This document shows positions 34,901 through 48,300 of a stretch of 64,000 bases of DNA, piece by piece. Each line of letters starts with the position of its first letter. Within the stretch, counting starts at the first letter, position 1. The notes under the pieces are model-generated. The model was given only the letters and a program-made list of their open reading frames with translations, was not told the DNA's origin and made no database searches. The translations under genes and the position numbers were made by a program. Origin of the DNA: Cardiocondyla obscurior (lineage: Eukaryota > Arthropoda > Insecta > Hymenoptera > Formicidae); the NCBI RefSeq assembly GCF_019399895.1, contig NC_091881.1, positions 2,482,501-2,546,500 of the forward strand. The letters run 5' to 3'.

Positions 34901-37900
34901 AACAGTATAATACACAACGTTTATATTAAATCTTGTTTCTTTTTTTTTTTTTTTTTAATTATAACTTGGAAATCAAACTTGTATACGGAAAAAATCGCAA
35001 TAAAAAAATTTTTTATTGATTGTCGAATTAATATTATTATTATATTATTCCAAGTTCTCACCACTTGGAGAAGATGTTTTTCGTCGAACTTAAAGTTATG
35101 CCCTACGAATGAATATCGACAACTTACGAGTCGGTCTAAATAAAAATCAGTGGTGTAAAATACACGCGAAATAAAATCTCGTGTATGCGCGGGCGAGAAT
35201 AGTGGCCAAACTAGCTACTAGAATTTTTGCCGCAAGTTGACTTCGCCAGGCGAACGTAAACACTACGACGTAAATTTGAACGTATGATGCGATTCGCGTG
35301 GTAGTTTGCGCTGAAACGGTCGCGAAATATCCCGTACAAGCTTTATTTTCCGCGTGTATGCGAAGTTAGCGCGCTGAAATGCAATACACACAAAAATATA
35401 ATACTGGCAAGACCAAAGGTCCTCTGGTTTAATCGTAAAAATTTTTTTTTTCTTTTTTTTTTTTTATGAAAGTTATACGCAGCTGGCGTTTTGCAATATG
35501 TTTGCAGTAGTTTTCTTTTGATGATCTTTTAACAAATCAAATTTAGTTACATTTGACGTAAAAGCACGTAAATATAAAATGCAGCTGATACTGTTTTGCC
35601 CCATTGTCGGTGTGACATACGCGTGTAATACCCACCGCGATACCCACGCGTTTGCACGCAAATTTTTCCGGTGACACGTACGTGGGCATTCGGGAAAGCG
35701 CGCCTTTCGATACACATACCTCGTTGCAGCTCGGAAACCCGCCTCCGCGTCCGGATTGCGTTCCGCGGATACACGCAATGCATCGCGCTTCGAAGATCGG
35801 AGAGAATAAAAAAAAAAAAAAAAAAAAGAATAAGAAGTGAGACAGTAGTGAGAGGCAGGGGAGAGAGTTAGGAACGATGTGTCTCGTTGTGCGAAGTAAT
35901 TGACGAGTTCGCGTGTAGGCGGTCGGGCGCCTAGATCGCCTCAAGCACATTATAGGCTTATCCCCAGAGACGAAAAACGAAGCGAGCAGTCCCAACGGGC
36001 GAACGCGAAGTCGTGACGAAAAGAAAGGAAACAAGAGAGAAAGAGCGAGAAAGGGAGGAGAGGACTTCTCTTCGCGAAGAAGAGGTGAAGAAATGAGATG
36101 ACGCGAGAGCGAGAGAATAAAGAGGCAGAGAGAGGCACAACGAGAAGAGAAATCCTGCTGCTGCATCACCCTGAACTTGCCCGAATACCTTCCCTCCGAA
36201 CCGTACGATGTGTATCCTCACCAATGCACATGGCACCCAAGCGAGTTCTCTTTTTTCTCTCTCTTTCTCGTTCATTCTTTCTTACTCTCTTCTTCACGCC
36301 TTCCTTATATCGTTCATAAGATTCTCTCGCTCCCTCATTCACTCGCTCGCTCGCTCACTTATTCTCCGTGGCATCTCGCCACGGCTCTTTCACTCTCGTT
36401 CCTTCGGTATCCTTCCTTTTCTCTTCTCTTACTTCGTCTCTTCTCGGAGCTAACCCACCCATTTCTTACGCTCTGCGGTATATACCGGGTATATCAAAGT
36501 ATCCGCGAATTTCTCCCGCGTTTTCAATTACCGTGATAACGAGATGATAGACATTTTGACGGAGAAATCGAAGAAAAGATAATTACACCCGTACATTTCG
36601 ATACGTTTTATAATACGTACTATTATAGTTTTAGAAATATTATTGCTGAAACTTGTGCAATATAGATATGTAATGTAAAAGTACTGTAATGTAACTGTAT
36701 GTAATGTAAAAGTAAATACATAATGCAAAATAGCAATTGGGCGCTTTTGTTATTTCTTTTTAATTAAATATAGAACCTTTTTTTTTAAATCGTGCGTCTC
36801 TGTTAAAGATTATTAAAGCGTGCAACACTTTATAATATAACAAACTTTACCGTGTCGTTTTTTTAACAATACAATAAAAGAAAAGTACAATACATTGTAC
36901 ATTTTTTTTTTTTTTTTTTTTTATAAATAGAACTTGATACGGTAATTTTCTGCCCGATAATTCGCCGTAAAATCTGAACGGATAAAGATGCATGCCGTTG
37001 GTACACCCGATATGTGAGCACAGATACACACTGGCTACAGTCAGCATTATACATCTACCCTGACTCGCCTTTACCTACCTACCTGTTCGCTAACGAGCCT
37101 ACCTGCCGGACTTCTTGCATTCAGAAAGGTTGCGGGAGAGAGAGAAAGAGAGAGAAGGCTCCGTCGATTCGCCGCCCATGGTGCCTATCCCCATGGGTTC
37201 GGGTACCAAACCCCACGGTGGTGCTCGCGTCTTCCTTTATAAATGGTTAAACAAATTCTTCTTGCGAAACGCCTTTCCCAGAAACGGATACGTACGCGTA
37301 TTGCGAACAAAATGACTCAGAAAATATGTTGCATTAAACTATCAAGATTTTGTGAATGTTGACAGACGTTGTAAAAAGTACGATAACTCTCCGCCGTATG
37401 CCGTTGGAGAAACCGTAAATTGAAATAAAATCCATTCAATCCTTATTGTGTACTTTTCGGACTTTCGGGCGGGGAAAATAAATTAATTAAAGTAGCAATT
37501 AACCGGTTACAACAGCATATCAGATCTTACACAGGTTTTTCACGATACATCGCGTCGTGTTTTAGCATTCGGTAAATCGATTTTTGTTTTATTCGTGCAT
37601 AAAAATCGACATACATGACGCTAAGCTGATTAACGATGTGAATTTTTGACAAACAAATTGCACAGAGATATTTTTTTTATTTTTAAATCGAATGAGATGT
37701 GACGATGTTTCAAGTATTAAAATAGTTCGCTTCGCGATCTTGTTTTTAAATTGCTTTGTTAATTATATTATTGAAATATTTTAAAATATTAAATGCAGAA
37801 ATATAAGTAATGAGCAGTGAACGCGCTGACGCCGACGAGTGTTACTTTCGATACCTATTTAAAGCGTGATGTTTGCATTGCGTGAACACAAACACGCAAA

Positions 37901-40900
37901 TACCTTGTTCGCGCGCGCGAGAGGAGTAAACCGCCGTTTAATAAAATAGCGTGATCCTGGTGACGCATGCTATCGTATATAAACGCGCTGAAATGTTCGC
38001 CTACAGAGTACTTTGACGAGATTAATGCAGGTAAATGCAAACGACTCATTTATCGCGCTTCGCTCCGGGCGAGATTAATAATCTTGCGGATTCAGTTAAC
38101 ACACTACAAAGTTTGATCTAGCGAATATAATTAATATGTGTAAAATTAGATATGCGTTGTATTAATTGCCATTTACGAATGCTAGAAGCCTATAGATAAA
38201 TATTTTAATATATATTTTCTATTTTTTACGTAAGCACGAATGTATAATATAAGCATAGTTTTTTTTTTTTTTTTTTTCTTTTCTCTCTAATAATACTCTA
38301 TTCCCGAGACAAAAATTCTTTTTAAAATGTAAAAGTTTGAACGCCCGGTTCCTTTTCTGTGTCTCTAATGAGGCTTAACGTAAGCTTACATGTGCTCGTT
38401 CCTGAATTTTGCGCTTCCGCCCCTTAAAATGCATTTTCGACGCGACGCTTTAACGAAGGTCGCGCGGATCCCGAAAAACGTGGCTGGCAAAAGAATGAAA
38501 AAGCGGACGCATGTTAATAAGCTGTGCTCGCTCAAAATACCGGTTTTCCTTTCGAGACTCGTACGGTTACGATTCAGGTTTGTCCGCCCAACTCCGAGTT
38601 CAGTCGAACCAATTTTCGTCAAACAAAGTCATTGGTCCGTACAATTTTCGAGTCAATTAACGCCAAGAGATCGTCGTCGTCGTCGCTGTTATTATTAACG
38701 CTATTATCGAACCATTATTGAATCCCGAGTTGTTCGTACCTGAGAAAAGAAAAAGAAAAAAAAAAAAAAAGAAATAGGTTAAACGAAAACTGAAAAAGGT
38801 AAAGTGATAACGAACGAAAGAAAAGCGTATAAGGAAGTGAGACGCGAAGAAAATGGACTGCAGAGAAAGAGAAGGAGAGAGAGAGCAGGAAAAAAGATAA
38901 GATGGTAAACGAGGAGGCGCAGAGGAGGCTGTCCGTGCGAGCCGAAGGTTAGCAATCTGCGTAGTGTTTTACGACAACTATAAATATGGTCGTAAAGCTC
39001 TTTGTTTAGAGCAGCTAGTCCGGCTTTCGAAACTCGGCCCTTACTCGCCACCGCTGCTGCTAGCGGAGGCTATTTAGGCTCTAGGGAGCAAACGACTTAT
39101 GCATTACTCCGTTTCGCACTCCGTTGCTGATTCGGTTTTCGCGCTCCGCGTTCTCGATGCACAAATAGAATAGCTGATAAAAAAAAAAAAAAAAAAAATT
39201 TACAATCCGACGTGACCGTTCGCGATTTTAAAGGAGGCCGAGATCGACCGCGCTCGAACGTTGCAACCTCCGAAAGGTTGCTTCTAACAGTGGGATATTT
39301 GCACGTGAAAATTTATCTGCCGAAGCGTTTAATTAAAAAAAGAACGCTTGTGGCAGCGATGGCATCTGCTAACCATATGCCAAGGCGACCGAAACCGGGA
39401 TAGCAGCCTGTCACGCTAATGTCAGGTTAAGCGGCGAGAATGATTTACAAGCGGCGATTTCGAAGAGGTGCACGTATAGTATTTAGAGATAGAGAAGAAA
39501 AAAGAAAAAAAGAAAAGAAGGAGCAGAGTAGAAATAGGATTCCTTATTGTTCGGGATTTTCCTGTCCGTGCACGTTCCGCCTTGCCTAATTAATTGCAAT
39601 TATCTTCGGTTGACCGACGCATTGACCGCATGGTAAATATTGCACTGACCGTAGCACACCGAAGCACGAACGTTCGGTTCCCATTTGAAAGACTTCCACT
39701 ATTACGTAATTAACGTGTCGCGTGGCCCCGAAATCGTCATATGCTAAAAGGAAAATGTAATAAATTTCGAAAGTGTTAAATTTTTCAGAAAGTTGTAAGA
39801 GTCGAGTCGAATACCGCGTAAGCAAACGTGAGATAATTTCTCGTTACATTTTTTAAGTATTGACAGTACTTTTTACAGTGCTGGAAAGAGAATATTTATT
39901 ACCCATGTCCATTGATTAATTCGCGAAAGAAGTTTTGCTAATCTCGTTTCACCCTCATGATAAAGGCGGAATGATAGGCGCAGGGAAAGAGAGAAATCGG
40001 AGATAAGCAAGGCGGGCCGATTAATCCGCTTCGCGATATCCACCGGTGAGTTAACTAAGGCTAAATAAGGTAGCCGGCCGGTCTTCGTAAATAATTGTAT
40101 CTCGTAAAGCGACTAGGTAACTAAGGATTTATATGGGCGTAACCGACGAAGCTGACACTTGCTACTTGGGTGCACGACGGCGTGTAACAGCCTCCACTCC
40201 CTCTCTGTCCCTCCTTGTCTGCCTTTCTTACCGCGTGTCTTCTCTTCTTGTTTTCCCAACATTCTTCCTCCGCGTCGTTCCTTTCTTCGGACGCGAGCGT
40301 AACCTGCAAGTACCATAGTGGTGCACACGTGGCAAGAGACGCAGTCACTGAGGGGACCGTGCCTCTCCTCTTCCTCCTCCCCGGTGGTCAATGTTGTATC
40401 GGACGCGGACCTTTCAAAGGCTTAACTTTAGTCATGCAAATTAACCGTCGAGAGACCTCGAAGGTAGCCCATTACGCTCGCGACAATTCGCTCTTTTTTA
40501 ATTGCCTCGTCCCCGCCGTACCGCGACCATGAAAAATTACAGCGTGCGTCAACGACGAGCAAATTCCTCTCGTTTAGCTCATCAAAAGGACAGAGCGCAA
40601 AATATTTGTATCGGTGCAATTTATCGGATTTTTTAAACCGATCGTTACTTTCGATTACTTTTGTCGTCATATTAATTTATACCTACGATTCGTTCCCGTG
40701 CGCGGGTTAGCGATTGCACTTCGTCGCGATTTTCGCTCGTCTTAGCGTGACGGGAAAAGCTTTTATATACTCGTCAAAGAAAGTTCCAAGAGATACTCAA
40801 GTGTGGACACGATCTTCACTACTTCCCGACGCTTTTAGTCCTTTCAGTCTCTCGAGCGCAGGACGCATATGCGTATTACTTTCGATAATCTCGTAAGGAT

Positions 40901-43900
40901 ACCTCGTACTTTTCTTTTGTCACCGCCGTCATCGTCGTCGTCGCCGTTATTATTAGTGCTTCTTTTTTTTATTATTTTTTTTTTTTTTTTTCCCCCCCTT
41001 GTCTTCTTTCGGTGCCTCGCGCGCGAGGAGAACGAGATTCCGAGATTCCTCGGCGGCGATTTTATGGAATTAAAAAGTTTCCGCGATGCACATCGCTGCG
41101 CCCTTTACTCCCACGCGGCGCCTGGGACTCGGCGTAAAAATAGCTTACGCGCGAAAAAGAAAAGCCCCGATCGCTGATCAACGATCTGGGAAATTAATTA
41201 TCGTGCACGAAGAAACCTCGCGGAGATTATTAGTCACGGCTCAAGCCATAGTTATCGCCGCCGTGGCTCTAAAGAGCCTTTTGCGCGCGCTCGCCGCGCG
41301 TCGACTCTCCGCTTATAGATACGCTAATCTTATCTCTCACCAAGATAGTGCACCATGCCCACGATATTATTACCGATTGATGCTGCTTTTTTTTTTTTTT
41401 TTTTACACAGTTTTTGTCCCCTCTTTTACAATAAAGAAAACGCGAGTTGCGCCCGATTATCGTTTTCTGAATTAATCGGGTCAAACTGTCGTAATGTGAT
41501 ACGTCAGATCGTTGACAAAGATCTGATTGCGATTTTCCAGTCGCACATTAATACCCGTGTAATATATAATTGACTTGACGTTTCTCGCGAGGCATTACGG
41601 AATCTTGCGAGATAATTAATTGTTTCTATTATTCTAATATGTCATTTTATGATGATTATCATTATTTTAATTTTTTTTTTTTCTGATAACACCGTAATGA
41701 CGTGTAGAATATAACGATGAGCTCATCGGGCTAATATTTATAACGAGAAAACGGTTTGTGGTTAAGTTAGATTAAAAATATATTCTAGTAGAAATTACGC
41801 ATCCGAAAAATACACGCGTAAAAGCTGTTTATTTTATATTTTTAATCTTTCACGTTTCAGTGTCAATTATTGTCGCGATTCGTAATAGACCATCGAACCA
41901 CTCTCCTATTACGCTGATTTAATACGATATAAAAAAAAATTTCTTAAAATTACATATCTGACAGTAACGCAAAAGTTGATTCGTTAGCGTATTTTTTTTA
42001 TGCTTCTCGACCTTTTCTGCGACACCCACGCGAAACCGTGCGCTCATCTCCGAAGTCTGCGAACACGCCTAATTTGAGACTTTATCACCTTGTTATCCTT
42101 GCGCGATATAAAGCTCCTCTCTGCGTATTTGGACGTCACCGTGTTTTCTCGCATTTTCATTGATTGTCAGTTACGCACTTCGCCGTGAATTGCACATCGC
42201 GTTAAGAAGGTAACGATCATATCAAATGAAAAAGAACAGATACTAAGCAGAATAAGGCCGGAGGTATTTTTTATAGATAAAAAGATTACGACTTTGGATA
42301 CTTATATATCTTTCTCGAATTGAAAGTAATAATAATTGCTTTTCTTTTTCATTCTTTTTTTTTCCTGAACATTAGTTTCTTTAACTACTTGGCAATAAAA
42401 AAAATTGCACCGTTAGAATAGGTGAAGTCGATTAGAGACGCCCTGTATGCTGGACGAGTGGGTGCGCGCGTGTCTCCTTGTCCCCTCCATTGAGCGAGCG
42501 ATCTCTGGACCCGGTGGGGCATCTTCTTTCCATCTCGCGGCCCTCAACGGGCCAGAGCCCGAGGCCAAGAACGCAGGGCCGTAGGCCTCTGGCCTCGGTA
42601 TATCGCCAGGGTTTACGAAGAACTGTGTGCGATGTTACTATGTCATCGTTTGAACTAGAGAACGCCAAGTTTTATAGAATCTAGTTGTTCTTTTTTTCTT
42701 CTTTTTTTTTAATCTTTTTTTTCCCTCTTTATTTGCAATTTATCTTTGACAGGTTATAGATTAATCTCGCGTTAATCTCTGACTGCGCCAACTATCAAAA
42801 GTTACGCGTCGAGTTTACGCTACAGGCGCGAAGAGAAGTTTCGGTGTATCGCTTTCCCGGAAGGAGGAGCAGGTCGTTGGACTGAAATATCACGCGCGCG
42901 TCCCGGGAATTCCAGCGTGGAATTCGTTTATTTTTTTCCTGTAAAATATCGCCGGGTCCGTTCTAGCGCCGACTCTCGGTTAAACGAGAACTTGTCCACG
43001 TGTTTCGCGTCATATATAGAAATGTTCGCGAACGGCGCACCGTTCACTGTCGATTTCACATCACATCGGCCAAATTTTTATCCCGCCTGTGGCGGTACGA
43101 AACGCCACCGTCCACTGGATACTTTAATTTATTCAACAACATTTATTCGCGGCCGCTCTAAGCTGTTTATTTGTTCGGGGGAACGTATCTGGGACGGTGG
43201 GGTAATAAATGTTTTCCTCTTCTATGTGGGCGCGCTTTTTCTCGGAAACGAACATAATGGCCCGTAGAAATCGGTCCTTGTCAGCGACCTCCATCACTTC
43301 CGAAACCTGTCAAAACTGCATCGCTCACTACCTGCGTGAGCGCAGTATCTCGAAGAATGCGCTTACATTTAAGAGACGTATTGTTGAAGGGAAACGATCG
43401 ACAAGGCGTCGAAGCGCGTTAGGTCTGCCCGCGCCAGTGGTACGCCACCTTAATACGATACAGGGATTCCAGACAGTATTTTGCTCGGCCCTGAATAGCC
43501 CATAGATTACGTACAGGTAGTGCACAGGTAGAGAGATTTTTTTCTGTTAGTTAATTATCGTCAATGTACGTGCCGTGCGCTGTCATAGAAACTAAAATCT
43601 AGAATAAGCCGGGAGCAGCAGTATTGAAATTCTCAGCTGACGGCAAAGTTCTTCGAATATTGTCCGTTAGTCAATAACGGAACACCGCAATTTTGTAGAA
43701 AAAATATATTTTTTTATAGGGAAAAAGTACTCTAAAATTTTAAGTTGCAAAAGTACAAATAGCTTTGCGGTTACTCAGGGTTTAATAATTTATTGAGAAA
43801 AAAAAATAAAAATAAAAAAAAAGGAGAATGCAATCGAGAGCACTAGCACTTGAGAGAGCTTAATGTTTTCCGAACAGTACGCCTTATAATTATTTCTCGA

Positions 43901-45351
43901 ATGTTGCCTTATTAAAATTATGGAACGATTAAACCAGTCACTGAAACGGAACTTTACGCTTCTCGGAGAGGAACGGAGCTCGCGACGGAACCGCGAACGT
44001 TGGGAGGGAAAAATCTTAGCCTCAACGTGCTCCTCTGTAATTCTTTGATCGGTCGAGTGTCCAAAGAGATCTCAGCCGATTAAAAACTCATCGCTGGGCA
44101 ATAACAGCCACTCTCGTTCTCCCGGCGTATGGTTATCGCAGACTCTCGCTTTCTTCTCGAGGCATGCCTGGTTTTATCTCGGCTTTATCTCGCCCCATTA
44201 CCGTCGTAAGAACCTCGGGCTGCGGGCGGAACGACTCGTTTTCTCGTGTCTCCGTGACAAGTATGCTCTAAGTCTCCGCAATGATCGAGCTACTTATTAT
44301 CTGGATCGCGATAAGGACTCGTGTAAAATACCAAAGGTACCCTTTGTTAATTTCTTTCGACCCCCGCTAGATAAATGGCAGTGGAAAACGTAAAATCAAA
44401 TCGATACGATATCAAACAAAATTCTCTCGGTGTACTTGAAAATATTTCTCGACCGTGGATCGCAGTTTCGTTAGAATTGATAAAAATTATTAAGTACACG
44501 TAAACGTGTACGCGACCGCTTAGCGACTGTTCTAACATGCTTTTTAGATCCGAACGCGGGTAAAAATCCCATGCGAATGTACTCTTATTACAAAATACCG
44601 CTAAGATTGTCGAAGAAACGAGAGTGGCAATAATTACGACGGGCGTAACGCGGCGGTATTCGACAATTTCGGTGAGCAGCGTTAGTGTTTTCAGACCACT
44701 CCGAGCGAGGCCGTGTGGCAGCCTTGGCCGAAGGCGCGCTGGTACCAGCACCCATTGTCCGCGCCGTCTCTTGTTACGAGACGAGACGAGCCGGCAAGGG
44801 AGCAAGAGAAAAAGTTAGAGAAAGAAAGAGAGGGGAAAAAAAAGTTGGGGAGAGCGGAGGAAAGAGCGAGACGAAGAACCGCGCGGTCGAGCAGCCAGCC
44901 AGGCGGCGGTCAGGCAGACTCGATCTTTCTCTTTCCTTCTTTTGCGTCTTTTCTACCTCCTCGTTTCGTCTTTTACCTCTCCTCTTGTTGCTTTCCTTCG
45001 CGCACGGGCCCTGCCGCGCGAAGCCCGCGCCGCGCCGAGTCAAAACTACCTACGTGTGCCTGGCCGAAGCCCCCGGCAGTAGGTTTCGCCTCGGGGCCTC
45101 TTTTCTTCTCCACGCTGAGATCTCGCTCCCTCCCACCCCCTTCTTCCTCTGTATCTCGGTGTGAGCGAGGACCCGTCTCTCGTCGAGGCCCGACTTGTGA
45201 CCTCTGGTCAACTCGCCCGCTGAATGTTTCGTATACCGTGCGCAATAACAAAAATTCGTATTTGAGGAATGTAATTTCTTTTCTCTTACTTTAGCTACTT
45301 TAGTTACAGTACTTTTAATAATTGTGAATAATCTCGGATACGAGTGAAATT

Positions 45352-45384
<33 letters not shown>

Positions 45385-48300
45385 CAAGTGAGTCGTAGAA
45401 AAAAAAAAAGAAAAAGAAGAAAAGAGATAAGCTTGAGATTCGCTCTTTTTAACTAACTAACGTAATGCTGTATGCTTTTATACTTTTTATTAATTCTGCG
45501 TCTTTTCTTCTACCTTCTTTTTTGACGTATCATTTCTTTGTTAAATACGAAAATACAAAATTTAGATTTTTCTAAGAAAGCTTCAAGGAACGTGCTTTAA
45601 CTATACATACTGATACTTATGGCACAATGCTTAAAGTCCTAAATTTCTCAATATTTTGCCCGGTCCCTAATTTTTGAGCTCCCGCACAGAAGATCGTTAA
45701 ATATACGCCACATCGTTTTGCTATTTTTGTACGTTACAGAAATGTTCTTTGTATTCTGGAACAAAGAATTTGTAAAACATGGAATTTTTGAAAAAAGCCA
45801 TAAATTCTTTTATATGCAGCTGTAGCGAAGTAAAGTCTTTCAATCTTAGTTTGTTGCTTTATTATTAATTTTCAACACTTCAAACTTTCTGGAAAAATTA
45901 TTTTAATATAAATAATGAAAATAAAATTTATAATAATTTAATTTTTCGATTTTCTGTCGAGTAATCGAATTACAATAAAATAATTGAAAGCAGTGTGTCC
46001 GTTGTATGACCGGCTCAAGCTTTTCTTTAAAGATATTGTGTACCTGTGACTAACGATAATTAGGTCGTACAGTAAGAGATTTTTACAGAGACATTTTACA
46101 AAACTTTCTAAAATTCCTCTGACATTCTATAGTTTTCTTTACATCTTTTTATTTTACGGAGAGAAGAGAAAAGAGGAGAATAAAGCCCTCCTGTAGAGTC
46201 TATCGAGGGTAGACTCTAAATCATAAAATATATTTAAAAGACATGTACAATTTTAGCTGACAGAAAATTGTCTCTTTAGAATAGACTGACATGTAAAAAT
46301 CTTTTTTAACCGTGACTCTTGGCCGTCACAGATTTAAACCGGATTACTTCTTCGTGAAGCGAAGCAGCTTGAATGTACGCGTGTACAGCGAAACGAGAGA
46401 AAAAAAAATCATGTTTCCGATATATTTACTTTTGGAATTAATTCGTGTAATAATCGCCGGTGGAGTTTTACTTTCGAATTCGAGGGCGACTGAAAATAAT
46501 TGTATGGTTTCTTTTGCCAAGCGTGATGCTATTACATGACGACGGTCGCGCATTATTGGCGCCATTAATTTGGGTTAATTGCCAGGTTGAATGGTGTGTT
46601 TTTAATTCGGCTTAATCAGCTATATTAATTAATCGAGAAAGAGAGACTCGTTTACGCGACGCGTCATATAACAAGACCTTCGCGCGATTTTAATCGAAGA
46701 TTCGTGTTTCCTTTCGGGAATGTCTTATTATGTTCCCCTTTTTTATTCCAAGTTTCTTTCTAAAGATTAAAGCGTTATAATGTACTTTTCTGTATTTCGA
46801 AATAAATGTATATTTATAATTATCCGATTTTTGTATTGCCCTGCAAATTCAGTCCTTTTCTTTTTTTACTTCTTTTTTTAACGTTTATCTAAATTTATAA
46901 AAGTAAAAGTTGACGCGAGCTCAACATGTGACTCAATCAATTTAACGCGTTTTATTTTTTTATCTATCTATAATATGATATATTACATCGAGTTGAGAAT
47001 CGCTGAGCAGTGTCGGCAGGTTCGGTATAGGTATATACCGTTGATGGACCAGAGCTAATCTAAAAATCGCCGGAACTTCACAATTATAGTAATTTACCAA
47101 CCGACAACAAGCTGTATACACAAGCTCATCCGTAATGGTATTAACAGCACGCTCTTTCGCTCTCGTGTCCTTTTTAACTCTTATTCGGCTGTGATTTGAA
47201 ACTCGAATTTGGAAGAAGTCCATAATTGCCGCATCCTCTCATCTCCGGATTAGGCGGTGCGAGAGCTAGGTTTTTATCGATCATCGCTCGCGAGGTTGAG
47301 CATAACGCAAGAGATAATTGGTGGCAACGATTTCGATTTCTACTCTCCTTTCAATATTTTTTTTTTTCTCCTTCTTATCGTAATGTTAAATAGCAATTAC
47401 ACAATTTTACGCGATACCTTGTCATTTTTTATTATTCACTTTCCGCGGACTTTTGACACGAGCGGTTAGGCGGCTGAAAGAATATTTCTCTGAAATATTA
47501 TTTCTTGTGCAATGATGTCGCATATTGAAGTAGAACTCAACTTTTGTCGGTTTTACTTGCCGTCGTTATAGTCGACGCGAGTACGCGAGCCCGAGATATT
47601 TGACAGACTTTGTTTGCGGAGATGTACGTGAAACGGAAAGAAACCTCGTCGCTTTTCGTCAAACAAAAACGATTCCCAAGCATAAACAATGCCCGCGAGC
47701 ACTCGGCGGGAGATCGAGGGCGCTTCGGAGATACCGAGCCTAGTAATAATCTCTTCACGGCTTCCGCTCTTTGGTTTCTATGTTCTGACGGGTCTTTCCA
47801 AGAACCATCGACGTGGAATCGGAGATAACTCGATGATACTGCTTGAGAATCGCGAGCGTTACGTGTTTCGTAAATTAACGTCTCTTCTTCCTCTCTCTCC
47901 CTCTCCCCTCCCTCATCTCTGCACGATTTCTCACCTGCGCCCCAAGCTCGACGCGTAAATTTACGTAATTTAAGTTTGAAATTAGATCTAAAGTTTCGAG
48001 CTGCAAATTTTTCGCCCTGTTAAACAAACGGAGTGTCGTCTGCATTATTTATACTAATCGCGCCGCGCCGGTAGAATTTCGATCAGGATAGCCCTCGTCT
48101 GCCCGCGAAAGAAGCCGAGGTGGGAGTTTTTTTTATCGGGTGTTTGCGACTTCCATTGTCAGCTGCCGCCAGGCGGGTATATCAGTACCGAGAAATATTC
48201 GCGGGTGCTCGCCTTCGGGATGTAAACGTGTGTCGGGCGTCGCATTGTGAGGCCCCGGGTATCTATAATTACCTTGCCGGGATATTATTCCAACAAGACT

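Noticed and set aside
37134..37318. Possible extra pan exon after an acceptor-like ttgcattcag
   Set aside because: No matching donor in phase, and the translation resembles no TCF segment.
43209..43505. 98-codon frame suspected of transposase origin
   Set aside because: No catalytic motif, inverted repeats or neighbouring transposon features could be seen.
44713..45294. 193-codon plus-strand frame and overlapping 159- and 89-codon frames
   Set aside because: Several frames open at once in a purine-rich CpG island; a compositional effect.
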